From contig CBDBPL010000007.1 in the NCBI GenBank assembly GCA_965208685.1, positions 4,340,001-4,404,000 of the forward strand: a stretch of 64,000 bases of DNA, written 5' to 3'. The DNA comes from JAJEFO01 sp965208685. Lineage in GTDB: Bacteria > Pseudomonadota > Alphaproteobacteria > Rhodobacterales > Rhodobacteraceae. The first letter of the stretch is position 1. Each line of letters opens with the position of its first letter. The notes beneath the pieces are model-generated. The model saw nothing but the letters and a program-made list of their open reading frames with translations, had not been told where the DNA came from and searched no databases. Position numbers and translations under genes: made by a program. Positions 54,389-62,839 of this stretch are shown here, in pieces.

Positions 54389-55609
54389 TCAGATCTGGAT
54401 CTCGTACTGGGTGTTGTCGTCCGGATTGGCCTGCAGGTCGCAGACCGCCTGCGTGTCGATCGGCTGACGTTGCGGCAGAGTCTCGATCACGCGCATGCCC
54501 TGGTCCTCGATCTCCATGATGTGGACATCCAGAACCGCGTGGTGCGTCTTCGGATCGACCGTCACCGTGCCCGCGGGGCCGTCGATGGACAGGCCGGATT
54601 CCAGCGTCGCGATCACGGCCTCGCGATCCAGCGAACCTGCCTGACGCACGGCTTCGGCCCAGGTCATGACACCCTGGTAGTTCGACACCGCGATCTCGTG
54701 GATCAGGCTGCTGTCCCCGTACGCGGCCGACCATCTCTCCTTGAACGCGTTGTTCGCCGACGTGTCGAGTTCCTGGCTGTAGTTGTAGGCGACCATGATG
54801 CCGTTGCCTTCGTCCGGCGTCAGCACCTTGTGCTCGTTGCCGACGCCCATGGTGGTCGATGCCAGCGGAATGCGGTTCTTCATGCCCGCCGCCGACCATT
54901 GGCGGAAGAAGGACAGGTGCGCACCGCCGACGAGCGGCGCGATGACCAGGTCGGGGCCGACGGTCTGGATCTTGGCAATGGTGGAGCCGAAGTCGCTCAC
55001 GTCCAAGGGGAAGAAGTCGACGCCGACGGTGTCGCCGTCATTGTCAGCCACGAACTTCTGGATCCAGCGCGCCGTGATCTGGCCGTAGTTGTAGTCGGCG
55101 GCAAGGATGTAGACCGCCTTGCCCGACTTGCCCATCGCGTATGGCACGAGAGCCTCGACCTGCTGTGCCGGCGTGACGCCGTTGATGAAGATGTTCCTGT
55201 CGCACACGCCGCCTTCATATAGGACGTTGTAGAAATAGAGCGTCCGGGTCTTGCGCATGGTCTGGCGGATCGCTTCGCGAGATGCCGAGAGGATGCCGCC
55301 ATGCACGACATCCACCTGATCCTGCCGGGTCAGTCGCTGCCCGTACTGCGTGTAGAGCGCCATGTCGGACTGGGTGTCGTACGCGACAACCTCGACCTGC
55401 CTGCCAAGAAGGCCTCCGGCCGCGTTGATCTCGTTCACGGCAAGACGCATTGCCATGTCCATCGGCGTGCCGTAGGCGTCGAATATGCCCGACGTGTCCA
55501 GTATCGAGCCGAGCTTGACGCTGTCGGCGCCCATCGCCACGCGGGGCAGCGCGACCGCGCTCGCGGCCGCCGCCGCGCCAGTCAGGATTTTGCGACGATT
55601 CAGTGGCAT
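54389..55609 (-). CDS. Exported amide/urea-type substrate-binding protein
   Basis: A 406-residue periplasmic binding protein of the FmdD/UrtA/AmiC-like group. The N-terminus MPLNRRKILTGAAAAASAVA has a twin-arginine-like motif and hydrophobic core. The mature domain has VKLGSILDTSGIFDAYGTPM, NVLYEGGVCDRNIFINGV and SNYQGVMTWAEAV, typical of short-chain amide or urea receptors. ATG 55609 is fixed by GGGAGGT ten bases upstream; the frame open to 55651 overlaps the flotillin stop. It supplies the importer encoded downstream. Confidence 0.9.
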   Translation of the reverse strand: MPLNRRKILTGAAAAASAVALPRVAMGADSVKLGSILDTSGIFDAYGTPMDMAMRLAVNEINAAGGLLGRQVEVVAYDTQSDMALYTQYGQRLTRQDQVDVVHGGILSASREAIRQTMRKTRTLYFYNVLYEGGVCDRNIFINGVTPAQQVEALVPYAMGKSGKAVYILAADYNYGQITARWIQKFVADNDGDTVGVDFFPLDVSDFGSTIAKIQTVGPDLVIAPLVGGAHLSFFRQWSAAGMKNRIPLASTTMGVGNEHKVLTPDEGNGIMVAYNYSQELDTSANNAFKERWSAAYGDSSLIHEIAVSNYQGVMTWAEAVRQAGSLDREAVIATLESGLSIDGPAGTVTVDPKTHHAVLDVHIMEIEDQGMRVIETLPQRQPIDTQAVCDLQANPDDNTQYEIQI

Positions 55610-55647
55610 GTCAGTTACCTCCCTGATGTGATCCGGTTTGGGGTGCT

Positions 55648-57336
55648 TCACGCTTTCGGCTTTCCCTTGCCGTCCTGCGACTTGTCCTTGATGCGGTTGG
55701 CGTAGTCGGCGGTGCGTCCGGCCAGGTTGGAATCGAAATCGAGCCCGATTTCCTCGCCCATCTGCTTCATTGCGGGAAGACGCACGGCCATGCCGAGGAT
55801 CTGGTCCATGGCGGCGCCAAACGCCCCTTCCACGCCGTCACCGCCGGAACTTGGGTCAGCAATGCCCGAGATCTGGTTGATCCTGATGGAGTCGATCTTC
55901 TCGACCGGCTTCATCATCTGTGTCATGATCTCTGGCAACCGGTCGAGCCTGCGCTCCTCGAGCCGCATGTTGATCACTGCTTGCCCAAGCGTGTTTTCCG
56001 CCTCGTTCAGGGCCATGCGTCCGGTTGCTTCCGCTTCCATCCGCACACGCTCGGCCTCGCCTTCCTTTGTCTTCACCGTCGCGTCGGCGCGCGCCTTCTC
56101 GAGCAGCGTTTCCACGTCGCGTTGCACTCGGGCGCCTTCGAGCTCGAGGTCCGTTTCCTGCTTCAGGCGCGCAATCTCGAGTTCGCGTTCGGCGATGGCG
56201 CGCTCCTTCCGCGCCTGAACGCTTTCGGCGGCAAGAACGACCTTTGCACGCGCCTCTTCCTCCACGACACGGGCTTCGGCCTCCTCCGCACGCCTTCTTG
56301 CAATCTGGATATCGTTCGCGATCTTGTCCTCTTCGAGCGCCAGGATGGCGGCCATCTCCGCCTTCCGCAGCGTCTCGTCGCTCTCGACCTGCGTGGCCTT
56401 CGCGCGTCTTTCGTTCTCGATCCGGGTGGTTTCGCTCGCGAGCGCGGCATCGTTGCGTGCACGGTCTTCCCGCGACTGTGCGTCCGCCTCAAGCTTGGCA
56501 AGGTGCTCCTGCTGCGCGATCTCGGCCTCCCGCTCCTCCCGCTGCAGTTCGAGTTGCCTCCGGTGTTGCGCCAGCCGGCTTTCGCGAACGGAAACTTCCG
56601 CCTCGGTCTCGATGCGGACGCGCTCCTTTCGCTGGTCCGCGACGAGCGAAGCCAGGCGCCGCATGCCCTGGGCGTTGAATGCATTGTTCTCGTTCCACTG
56701 GCTGAGGTCGTTCTGGTCAACTGCAACCAGCGATGCCGAAACAAGCGTCAGCCCGAGCTTGGAGACCTGGAATTCGACTGACTCGGCCACGTCATCCGAA
56801 TACGCGGACCGATCCAGGTGAATGTCCTCCAGCGTCCGGGCCGCCGCCGCCCTTTGGATGGCGTCAACCATTGGCCCCGTCAGAACGTCGCCGATCGTCT
56901 CTCCGCCCCGGGCGATCCGGGAACCGAGCGTCTGGGCGGCTGCCGAGATCCCCTCCTGCGTCGGCGCAACGCGAAGTTCGAATTCGAACTGGATGTCGGC
57001 GCGCATCTGGTCGCGTGTCAGCACCGCGTCCTGACCGTCGCGACTGACGCGGAGCGTAAGCGCGCCCATGAACACCTTCTGGATCTGGTGCAGGATCGGC
57101 AGGGACAGGCACCCGCCTTCGGTCACGACCCGACAGCCGCCAAATCCGGTTCGGACCAGAGCCGTGTTCAGGGACGCCTTTGCGTAGTAGCGCTGAAGGA
57201 ACCAGACCGCGACCAGCGCGACGATGGCAAAGAGCGGCAGCAGGACGACCCAACCCAAGACAAGACTCCCGGTTTTCCGAAAGGCGCCGGACGCGAAAGT
57301 CCGCGAATTCCGTGCTTGCCCCCGAGCGTAGGCCAT
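55648..57336 (-). CDS. Flotillin/SPFH-domain membrane protein
   Basis: A 562-residue flotillin-like protein. One N-terminal membrane helix (VLGWVVLLPLFAIVALVAVW), an SPFH/band-7 domain at about 55-230 (LRVSRDGQDAVLTRDQMRAD, VEFQVSKLGLTLVSASLVAV), then a very long Glu/Arg/Ala-rich coiled coil at about 235-470, and a C-terminal tail ending GKGKPKA. Flotillins scaffold membrane microdomains and oligomerise. The ATG at 57336 was chosen because the in-frame TTG at 57348 lies inside the 34-bp inverted repeat. It stands between the AmiC-like protein and the binding protein in the amide cassette, where a flotillin is unexpected. Confidence 0.88.
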   Translation of the reverse strand: MAYARGQARNSRTFASGAFRKTGSLVLGWVVLLPLFAIVALVAVWFLQRYYAKASLNTALVRTGFGGCRVVTEGGCLSLPILHQIQKVFMGALTLRVSRDGQDAVLTRDQMRADIQFEFELRVAPTQEGISAAAQTLGSRIARGGETIGDVLTGPMVDAIQRAAAARTLEDIHLDRSAYSDDVAESVEFQVSKLGLTLVSASLVAVDQNDLSQWNENNAFNAQGMRRLASLVADQRKERVRIETEAEVSVRESRLAQHRRQLELQREEREAEIAQQEHLAKLEADAQSREDRARNDAALASETTRIENERRAKATQVESDETLRKAEMAAILALEEDKIANDIQIARRRAEEAEARVVEEEARAKVVLAAESVQARKERAIAERELEIARLKQETDLELEGARVQRDVETLLEKARADATVKTKEGEAERVRMEAEATGRMALNEAENTLGQAVINMRLEERRLDRLPEIMTQMMKPVEKIDSIRINQISGIADPSSGGDGVEGAFGAAMDQILGMAVRLPAMKQMGEEIGLDFDSNLAGRTADYANRIKDKSQDGKGKPKA

Positions 57337-57340
57337 TTTA

Positions 57341-57374
57341 TTTTCCAATTCAAGTATATTGTTGAATTGGAAAA
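57341..57374. promoter_or_regulatory. Perfect 13+13 bp inverted repeat before the flotillin gene
   Basis: TTTTCCAATTCAA (57341-57353), 8-base spacer, TTGAATTGGAAAA (57362-57374). It lies just upstream of the flotillin ATG and 22 bp after the AmiC-like stop, in an AT-rich pocket. Its position suggests an operator over the promoter or ribosome site of the cassette. A half-site with one mismatch recurs at 58566-58578. Confidence 0.8.
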
Positions 57375-57396
57375 AGAGACTTTCTAAGATATTGTT

Positions 57397-58566
57397 CTAC
57401 AGACGTTTTATGACTTCAAAGCGCAAGCCGTCCGCCCGCGCCAGATAGATCGGCGCGCGTGCATGCTCGCCCGGCCCGGAACGCTTTCGTCCGCTCCTGT
57501 AGTTCACCGGGGGAGCGTCGCGCACGCTGTGGTCCCTCCAGACGTTCGCGTGCTCACGCATCAGCCCGGCCAGATAGTGCACGCCCTCATAGGTTGACTG
57601 GCCAAGCGCGTTCAGCATGGGGGCCTGGTCTCCGTGAACCCGATAGTACTGCTCCTTGAAGGCCGCATTCGCGTCCGTGGAAAGGATTCCGAAATAGGAG
57701 GACGCGACGAACATGCGCTGGCTGTTTCTTGCGCCGCTCCCAAGAAGCCCGTTCTCCTCGATGGCGCAAGACAGGCGCACCATGCGATCATGCAGTCTCG
57801 CCTGGCCGAACGCCCGGTTGAAGGCGACCGCGTCCTGCCCGACGAGCGAGATCAGCACCGCTTCCGCGCCGGATCCCGCGATTTCCTCGACGACGCGGGG
57901 CATGTCGTTCAGCCCGAAGGGCAGGTACCTTTCGTAGGCCAGGTTCACGGCCATCTCGCGCAGCCTTGTCTTCGCGTAGCTGTGCGACGCCCTCGGCCAG
58001 ACGTAGTCGTTGCCGATCAGCGCCCAGCTGCGCGGCCGGTATTCCGTCTGGATGCACTCCATGGATGGACCGAGCTGCTCTTCCGGCACCTCACCGATCG
58101 CGAAGAGCCCGTCAGTCCGTTCGCCGCCCTCGTAAAGTGGCGTGTAGATGTAGGGGACCCGCTGGCGGACGACCTTGCTGAGACGCTGGCGCACGGCGCT
58201 GATATGCATGCCGACGATCGCGTCGATGGAATCCGTCTCGATCAGGTCGTTGACGGTCTCCTCGATCGATATGCTCGCCTCCATGGCCGCATCGATCATG
58301 ATGAGCTGGACCTTCAGTCCGGCTATGCCGGAGGAACGGTTCAGCTCCTCCACGGCAACCTGTGCGCTCGAAATGCAGGACGGCGCCCAGAGCCCGGCCG
58401 CTCCGCAGAGGGGAATGAGAAGGGCGATGCGATACGTGCTTCCGCTGCGCAAGACCGGGTCTTCGCGCAGTTCCTCGAGTTCGGTCGGAACGTTCGGCAG
58501 CATGTTCGGCGAATGAACCATACCTACCTGCAGGATAGGGGGCGTCCACATACCAATTGAATTCAT
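57397..58566 (-). CDS. AmiC-like cytosolic ligand-binding protein
   Basis: A 389-residue periplasmic-binding-protein fold without any signal peptide (STYRIALLIPLCGAAGLWAP follows a short polar N-terminus). Motifs YIYTPLYEGGERTDGLF and SWALIGNDYVWPRASHSY are typical of the AmiC/FmdD family; Pseudomonas AmiC is a cytosolic amide sensor that controls operon expression by protein contact. The gene adjoins a divergent MarR regulator and precedes the cassette, so a sensor role is likely. The start could be ATG 58566, used here, or ATG 58521; the former overlaps the half-site. Confidence 0.82.
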   Translation of the reverse strand: MNSIGMWTPPILQVGMVHSPNMLPNVPTELEELREDPVLRSGSTYRIALLIPLCGAAGLWAPSCISSAQVAVEELNRSSGIAGLKVQLIMIDAAMEASISIEETVNDLIETDSIDAIVGMHISAVRQRLSKVVRQRVPYIYTPLYEGGERTDGLFAIGEVPEEQLGPSMECIQTEYRPRSWALIGNDYVWPRASHSYAKTRLREMAVNLAYERYLPFGLNDMPRVVEEIAGSGAEAVLISLVGQDAVAFNRAFGQARLHDRMVRLSCAIEENGLLGSGARNSQRMFVASSYFGILSTDANAAFKEQYYRVHGDQAPMLNALGQSTYEGVHYLAGLMREHANVWRDHSVRDAPPVNYRSGRKRSGPGEHARAPIYLARADGLRFEVIKRL

Positions 58567-58578
58567 TTTCCAAGTCAA
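58566..58578. promoter_or_regulatory. Operator half-site in the AmiC-like/marR divergent region
   Basis: TTTTCCAAGTCAA differs at one position from the arm TTTTCCAATTCAA of the inverted repeat at 57341-57353. CCAATTGAATT just to its left (58553-58563) resembles the same arm core. The site lies between the two divergent genes and would allow MarR autoregulation. Confidence 0.6.
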
Positions 58579-58610
58579 CTAGTTTTGCCTCGACAGCCGC
58601 GGTGAACCAA

Positions 58611-59081
58611 ATGGAACCAAGCCCGAATCCAATCCGGAACTACCTGTCGTACGCACTGGCTGCAGCACATCGGAAGGTCACCCTGTCCCTCAACACGCGC
58701 CTGAAGAAGCACGGCATGCAGATCGAGGCATGGCGGATTCTCGAGACCCTGGAAACCGGCCAGCGCCTGACGATGGGACAGCTTGCTGACGTGGTGCTGA
58801 TGAATCCGCCGACGCTGACCAAGCTGGTTGACCGGATGGTGTCAGACGGGCTTGTTCACCGTCAGGTTGCCCGGCGCGATCATCGCCAGATCAATGTCCT
58901 TGCCACAGCACTGGGACGGAAGCGGATGTTGCAGATCAGGCAGGAGGTCGAAGGCCAGGACGCGGCGCTGCTGCAAAGCTTGGGCAAGCCCGCGACCGAA
59001 GAATTGATCGAGCTGCTGAAGGAAATCACGCAAGCCGCCCAACTGTCGGCCTCCGACGGAAATGCGAGCCGCCCGCCTTGA
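58611..59081 (+). CDS. MarR-family regulator of the amide cassette
   Basis: A 156-residue winged-helix protein. HTH at about 50-75 (LTMGQLADVVLMNPPTLTKL), wing with QVARRDHRQINVLATALG, and dimerisation helices at both ends. ATG 58611 (MEPSPNPIRNYLSYAL) is preferred to the in-frame TTG at 58557. It is divergent from the AmiC-like gene and adjacent to the shared half-site, so it is the most likely regulator of the cassette; the effector could be an aromatic or aliphatic acid or amide. Confidence 0.9.
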   Translation: MEPSPNPIRNYLSYALAAAHRKVTLSLNTRLKKHGMQIEAWRILETLETGQRLTMGQLADVVLMNPPTLTKLVDRMVSDGLVHRQVARRDHRQINVLATALGRKRMLQIRQEVEGQDAALLQSLGKPATEELIELLKEITQAAQLSASDGNASRPP

Positions 59082-60203
59082 AGTCGGCCCCTTGCTCTTG
59101 AACAAGATGGATCCTGCCCCAATGATCCTTGCCAACGGGTCGCCGCTTCGGTCCCTGCTCGGCTCGCAACATGGCTTGCCTTGAATTCAGGAGATTCCTG
59201 CTCTCCGACGATCTCACGCCGCACCGACAGACCGGCAGGCCGTTGGCAAGCAATTCAGACCGGCCTGCCGGCATCAACCGCCAGATTGCGACCGCGACGG
59301 AGAACGCAGATTCCGCCACGCCGAAGCCGTGCCGTCGCGTACGAACGGAGGCGAATCAGGCCCGAACTGCCCGCAACTCCGGTCTCTTGCCGCATCCTGC
59401 GCGGCAGCGAGCGGATCGCTTCCGTTCAGCCTCACTGGCAGGTTGCTTGCGTTGGCGCGCCGAGTGCAACAGGACCGGGATCGAGCCTCACCGCATTGCG
59501 CGCGCATTCCTGCTGACGCAGCCAATTGTCGCGCGAGCGGCAACCGGGTTCCGGCACCTGCGACGCCCCGGCCATTGTCATGCGGTCACTGGACCTCGTG
59601 CGGGCAGTGCGAGGGGCAACGGCATCGCCGGAAGCCCGGGTTCTCGCCGCATGCTTGCCAGGTTGATCTCAGGGCCCGTGGCTCAATGCCGTTGCCGTCC
59701 AGGCTGTCGGTCCTGAACCCGTTCCTTGCGATCTTCCTCTCACATTGCGCCGATGGCGGCTACGACGGGATCGAATCCGCCCCCGTGCGCACGGAGCATC
59801 GGAGTCAAGGCCGCTGCCTCGCCTTCCGCCATGCAGCCCTGTCCGGATGCCGGAACGCCGACTCTTCCCTCCGCCCTGCCGCGGTCCTCAACTCCAGCCG
59901 CTCGATCCCCTCCGGCGCAATGTCCAAACATGTTCACAGGCTGAGTCCCACTCCGTCCGGCCCAGGGAATCCAACCTGCATGCCACGCGCCATGCAACCG
60001 CCACTTCAAGCGGTCCACCCAGGCGAATCACGTCATGCAGCCAGTTCGGGCCGTGCTTTCGGCGAACCGACGAATCGATACGAGCGACAAAAATGAATGA
60101 AAGTATCGTAATGAGGCGAGCAGCTTTGCATCGGAAATTGCTATGAAATATAATATTAACAATATGTTATATGTATCTTTCAGAATCCAGCTAGGTAGCC
60201 CCC
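59082..60203. other. 1.1-kb region without a supported gene
   Basis: GC-rich sequence to about 60080 with overlapping frames that are Arg/Pro/Ser-rich and lack domains; it may be decayed coding sequence. From about 60090 to 60200 the composition becomes AT-rich (runs such as ATAATATTAACAATATGTTA), which could act as an upstream element for the promoter at 60204. Confidence 0.45.
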
Positions 60204-60231
60204 TTGACAGATATCGAAAAAAATGTAATAA
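60204..60231 (+). promoter_or_regulatory. Promoter of the peptide-type ABC operon
   Basis: TTGACA (60204-60209), 16-bp spacer, TAATAA (60226-60231), preceded by an AT-rich block. The -10 box is inside the palindrome at 60224-60238. The first gene starts 49 bp downstream behind AGGAGG. Confidence 0.75.
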
Positions 60232-60238
60232 ACTTACA
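60224..60238. promoter_or_regulatory. Second RpiR-type palindrome, on the -10 box
   Basis: TGTAA-TAAAC-TTACA: the same TGTAA-N5-TTACA form and length as the site before ridA-rpiR (44785-44799), sharing also the AC before TTACA. It covers the -10 box, so binding would block RNA polymerase. Confidence 0.7.
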
Positions 60239-60279
60239 GTGCAGTCTTCACATGAACACCATTGAGAGAGGAGGGGACC

Positions 60280-61821
60280 ATGAACTTCAGAATCTGGTTG
60301 CGTTCGGCGATTGCCTTGGGGGCATTCACCACGCTTGTTGGTGCGGCATTCGCGGCCGGGACATTGCGCTACGCGACCGTCGGCGAGCCGCCAAGCCTTG
60401 ATCAGCACGTTGTCACTTCCGATCTTTCGACAACGATTGCCCATCACGTCTTCGAGGGGCTCTACACGTTCGATGCCTCGAATTCTCCGGTCGGCCTGCT
60501 GGCTTTGGGCGAAACCGTCTCCGATGACGGCAAGGCGATCACGATCACGCTCCGAGAGGACGTGAAGTTCCACAACGGCCAGGACATGACATCAGCAGAC
60601 GTCGTCGCATCGCTGAACCGCTGGGGAGAATTCGGGTCTCGGGGCGGGCTCCTGTTCGCGAATGTCGAAAGCGTGACTGCGGCGGGAGATCACGAGGTCA
60701 CGATCAGGCTTGCGCAGCCCTTCGGCCCCTGGAAGAACCTTTTGGCTTTCATCAACGGCGGTCCAGCCATCTACCCGGCGTCCGTCGCGGAAGGGGCCGG
60801 CAAGGAGCCGATCGCGCCGGAAGACTACATTGGCACAGGACCCTACAGATTTGGCGAGTGGGAGCCGAACCGCCACGTGGAGCTGGCAAGGTTCGAGGGC
60901 TATGTCTCGCCCGAAGGCGAAGCAGATGGCTACGCCGGCGCGCGCGTCGCCGAGTTCGACACGCTGCAATTCATCCCCGTGCCCGACGTCGGGACGCGAG
61001 TGGCGGGCCTGAAGGCCGGCGACTATGACTATGCCGAGAGCATTCCCGGCGATCTGTACGCCGACCTTGATGCTGATCCCTCGGTCGTCACGATACTGAA
61101 TGGCGGGCCGATCTTCGGCCTGGTGTTCACGAATTCCAAGGACGGCCCGCTTCGGGAGAACTTTGGCCTGCGGCGCGCGATCCAGACGGCGCTGGACAAG
61201 GTGCCCGCGCTGCACGTGGCCATCGGCCCGGAGGGGCTGTGGCGCGCGAACGGCTCGTTCCTGCCGGAGGGCAACGTGTGGTTCACGGATGCCGGCACCG
61301 AGCACTACAGCATGGGTGACGTGGACGCCGCTCGCGCCATGGCCGAGGCAGCCGGGTATGGTGGCGAGCCGATCAAGTTCATGGTTTCGACGAACTACCC
61401 GTTCCACTACGACACCGCGATCGTCTACACCAGGCAGCTGGCGCAAGCCGGATTCAACATCGACCTTCAGGTCTATGACTGGGCAACCCTGATCGAGAAG
61501 CGGGCCCAGCCGGACCAGTGGGACATGTTCTTCACCCATCACGGCTTCGTTCCCGATCCGATCCTGATTTCGGTCATGAACGACAACTATCCCGGTTGGT
61601 GGACAACCGAGGAAAAGAGCGCCCTGAAAGCGCAGTTCACCGAGAGCTCCGACGCGGCCGAGCGTCAGGCGATCTGGACCGAGATCCAGGCGCTGATCTA
61701 TCAACAGGTGCCGACGATGAAGACGGGCGATGTGTATACCTACAACATCGCGTCGCCTGACCTTGAAGGCCTCGGCGAAGCGACCCTGATCTGGCCCCAC
61801 TTCTGGAACGTTTCAAAATAG
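60280..61821 (+). CDS. Peptide-type ABC transporter substrate-binding protein
   Basis: A 513-residue SBP_bac_5 periplasmic receptor. ATG 60280 follows a perfect AGGAGG; residues 1-24 are a signal peptide (FRIWLRSAIALGAFTTLVGA). The mature protein has RYATVGEPPSLDQHVVTSDL, ALGETVSDDGKAITITLRED and VKFHNGQDMTSADVVASLNR, the family hallmark, plus YIGTGPYRFGEWEPNRHVEL. Such receptors bind di- or oligopeptides, glutathione, opines or amino-acid derivatives. It heads a rightward operon with two permeases and at least one ATPase. Control by RpiR is suggested by the operator at 60224-60238. Confidence 0.92.
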   Translation: MNFRIWLRSAIALGAFTTLVGAAFAAGTLRYATVGEPPSLDQHVVTSDLSTTIAHHVFEGLYTFDASNSPVGLLALGETVSDDGKAITITLREDVKFHNGQDMTSADVVASLNRWGEFGSRGGLLFANVESVTAAGDHEVTIRLAQPFGPWKNLLAFINGGPAIYPASVAEGAGKEPIAPEDYIGTGPYRFGEWEPNRHVELARFEGYVSPEGEADGYAGARVAEFDTLQFIPVPDVGTRVAGLKAGDYDYAESIPGDLYADLDADPSVVTILNGGPIFGLVFTNSKDGPLRENFGLRRAIQTALDKVPALHVAIGPEGLWRANGSFLPEGNVWFTDAGTEHYSMGDVDAARAMAEAAGYGGEPIKFMVSTNYPFHYDTAIVYTRQLAQAGFNIDLQVYDWATLIEKRAQPDQWDMFFTHHGFVPDPILISVMNDNYPGWWTTEEKSALKAQFTESSDAAERQAIWTEIQALIYQQVPTMKTGDVYTYNIASPDLEGLGEATLIWPHFWNVSK

Positions 61822-61836
61822 GGGATAATCCTCCGA

Positions 61837-61863
61837 CCTCCCCGCCGCTTTCCGGCGGGGAGG
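61837..61863 (+). terminator. Hairpin after the peptide-binding protein gene
   Basis: CCTCCCCGCC (61837-61846) pairs perfectly with GGCGGGGAGG (61854-61863), loop of seven. No T-run. It is the third such hairpin after a binding-protein gene in this window and probably sets the receptor-to-permease ratio. Confidence 0.65.
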
Positions 61864-61891
61864 CCGAATCACGTTCTCTTCAGGTCGCTTC

Positions 61892-62839
61892 ATGTTGATC
61901 TATGCATTGAACAGAGTCCTGACGCTCGTCCCGACGCTTCTGGCCGCCTCGTTCCTGGTCTTCATGTTCATCCACCTGATCCCCGGCGACCCGGCCTCGA
62001 TCCTGCTCGGTGACACCGCAACGCCGGAGGAAGTCGCCGAACTCTCCCGCGAGCTTGGGCTCGACGAGCCGCTTTGGACGCAATATGCCCTGTGGCTCGG
62101 CAATGTCCTGCAGGGTGATCTCGGGACATCGGTTTTCTTCCGAGAACCGGTTCTTGCGGTCATCGCCGGCGGTGCTGAAACCTCGATCCTTCTGGCAATT
62201 ATGACGATGCTCTGGATTGTCGTGTTCGGTGTTCCGATCGGCATCATTTCCGCCATTCGCCACGGATCATGGGTCGATCAGGCGACTTCTGGCGGAGCGA
62301 TGCTGTTTGCCTCGGTGCCAACGTTCTGGCTGGGACTCTACCTGATCCTGATTTTCTCGGTCGGGCTGGGATGGTTTCCGTCTTCGGGATTTCCGTCGCT
62401 CGCCGACGAAGGCGGCGCATCGAACCTGCGCTACCTTGTTCTGCCCAGCCTGACGCTGGCGGCACCGAACGCAGCGCTCATCATCCGGCTGATCCGCGCT
62501 TCCATGCTTGATGTATCGCGGGAAGACCACGTGCGCACGGCTCGTGCCAAGGGCCTGCACCCGGCCCGGGTGGCCATCAAGCACATCTTCCGAAACGCGC
62601 TCATTGCCGTTTCTGCCGCGTTCGGCTTCACGTTCGCGGCACTGGTCAGTGAAGCGGTGGTGACGGAGACGGTCTTTTCCCTGCCGGGCATAGGCAGGCT
62701 AGTGGTGCAGTCCATCCTGCGGCGCGACTATCCGGTGATCCAGGGCGTCATTCTGATCATCGTGGTCTTCTACATGGCCATCAATCTCCTGGTGGACCTC
62801 GCCTATGCCAGCCTCGATCCGAGGGTGTCGCTGAAATGA
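61892..62839 (+). CDS. DppB-type ABC permease
   Basis: A 315-residue inner-membrane permease. N-terminal LIYALNRVLTLVPTLLAASF and FIHLIPGDPASILLGDTATP are typical of DppB/OppB, with about six membrane helices. The EAA loop is in HVRTARAKGLHPARVAIKHI near residue 215. It overlaps the next permease by four bases (ATGA). Confidence 0.93.
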   Translation: MLIYALNRVLTLVPTLLAASFLVFMFIHLIPGDPASILLGDTATPEEVAELSRELGLDEPLWTQYALWLGNVLQGDLGTSVFFREPVLAVIAGGAETSILLAIMTMLWIVVFGVPIGIISAIRHGSWVDQATSGGAMLFASVPTFWLGLYLILIFSVGLGWFPSSGFPSLADEGGASNLRYLVLPSLTLAAPNAALIIRLIRASMLDVSREDHVRTARAKGLHPARVAIKHIFRNALIAVSAAFGFTFAALVSEAVVTETVFSLPGIGRLVVQSILRRDYPVIQGVILIIVVFYMAINLLVDLAYASLDPRVSLK

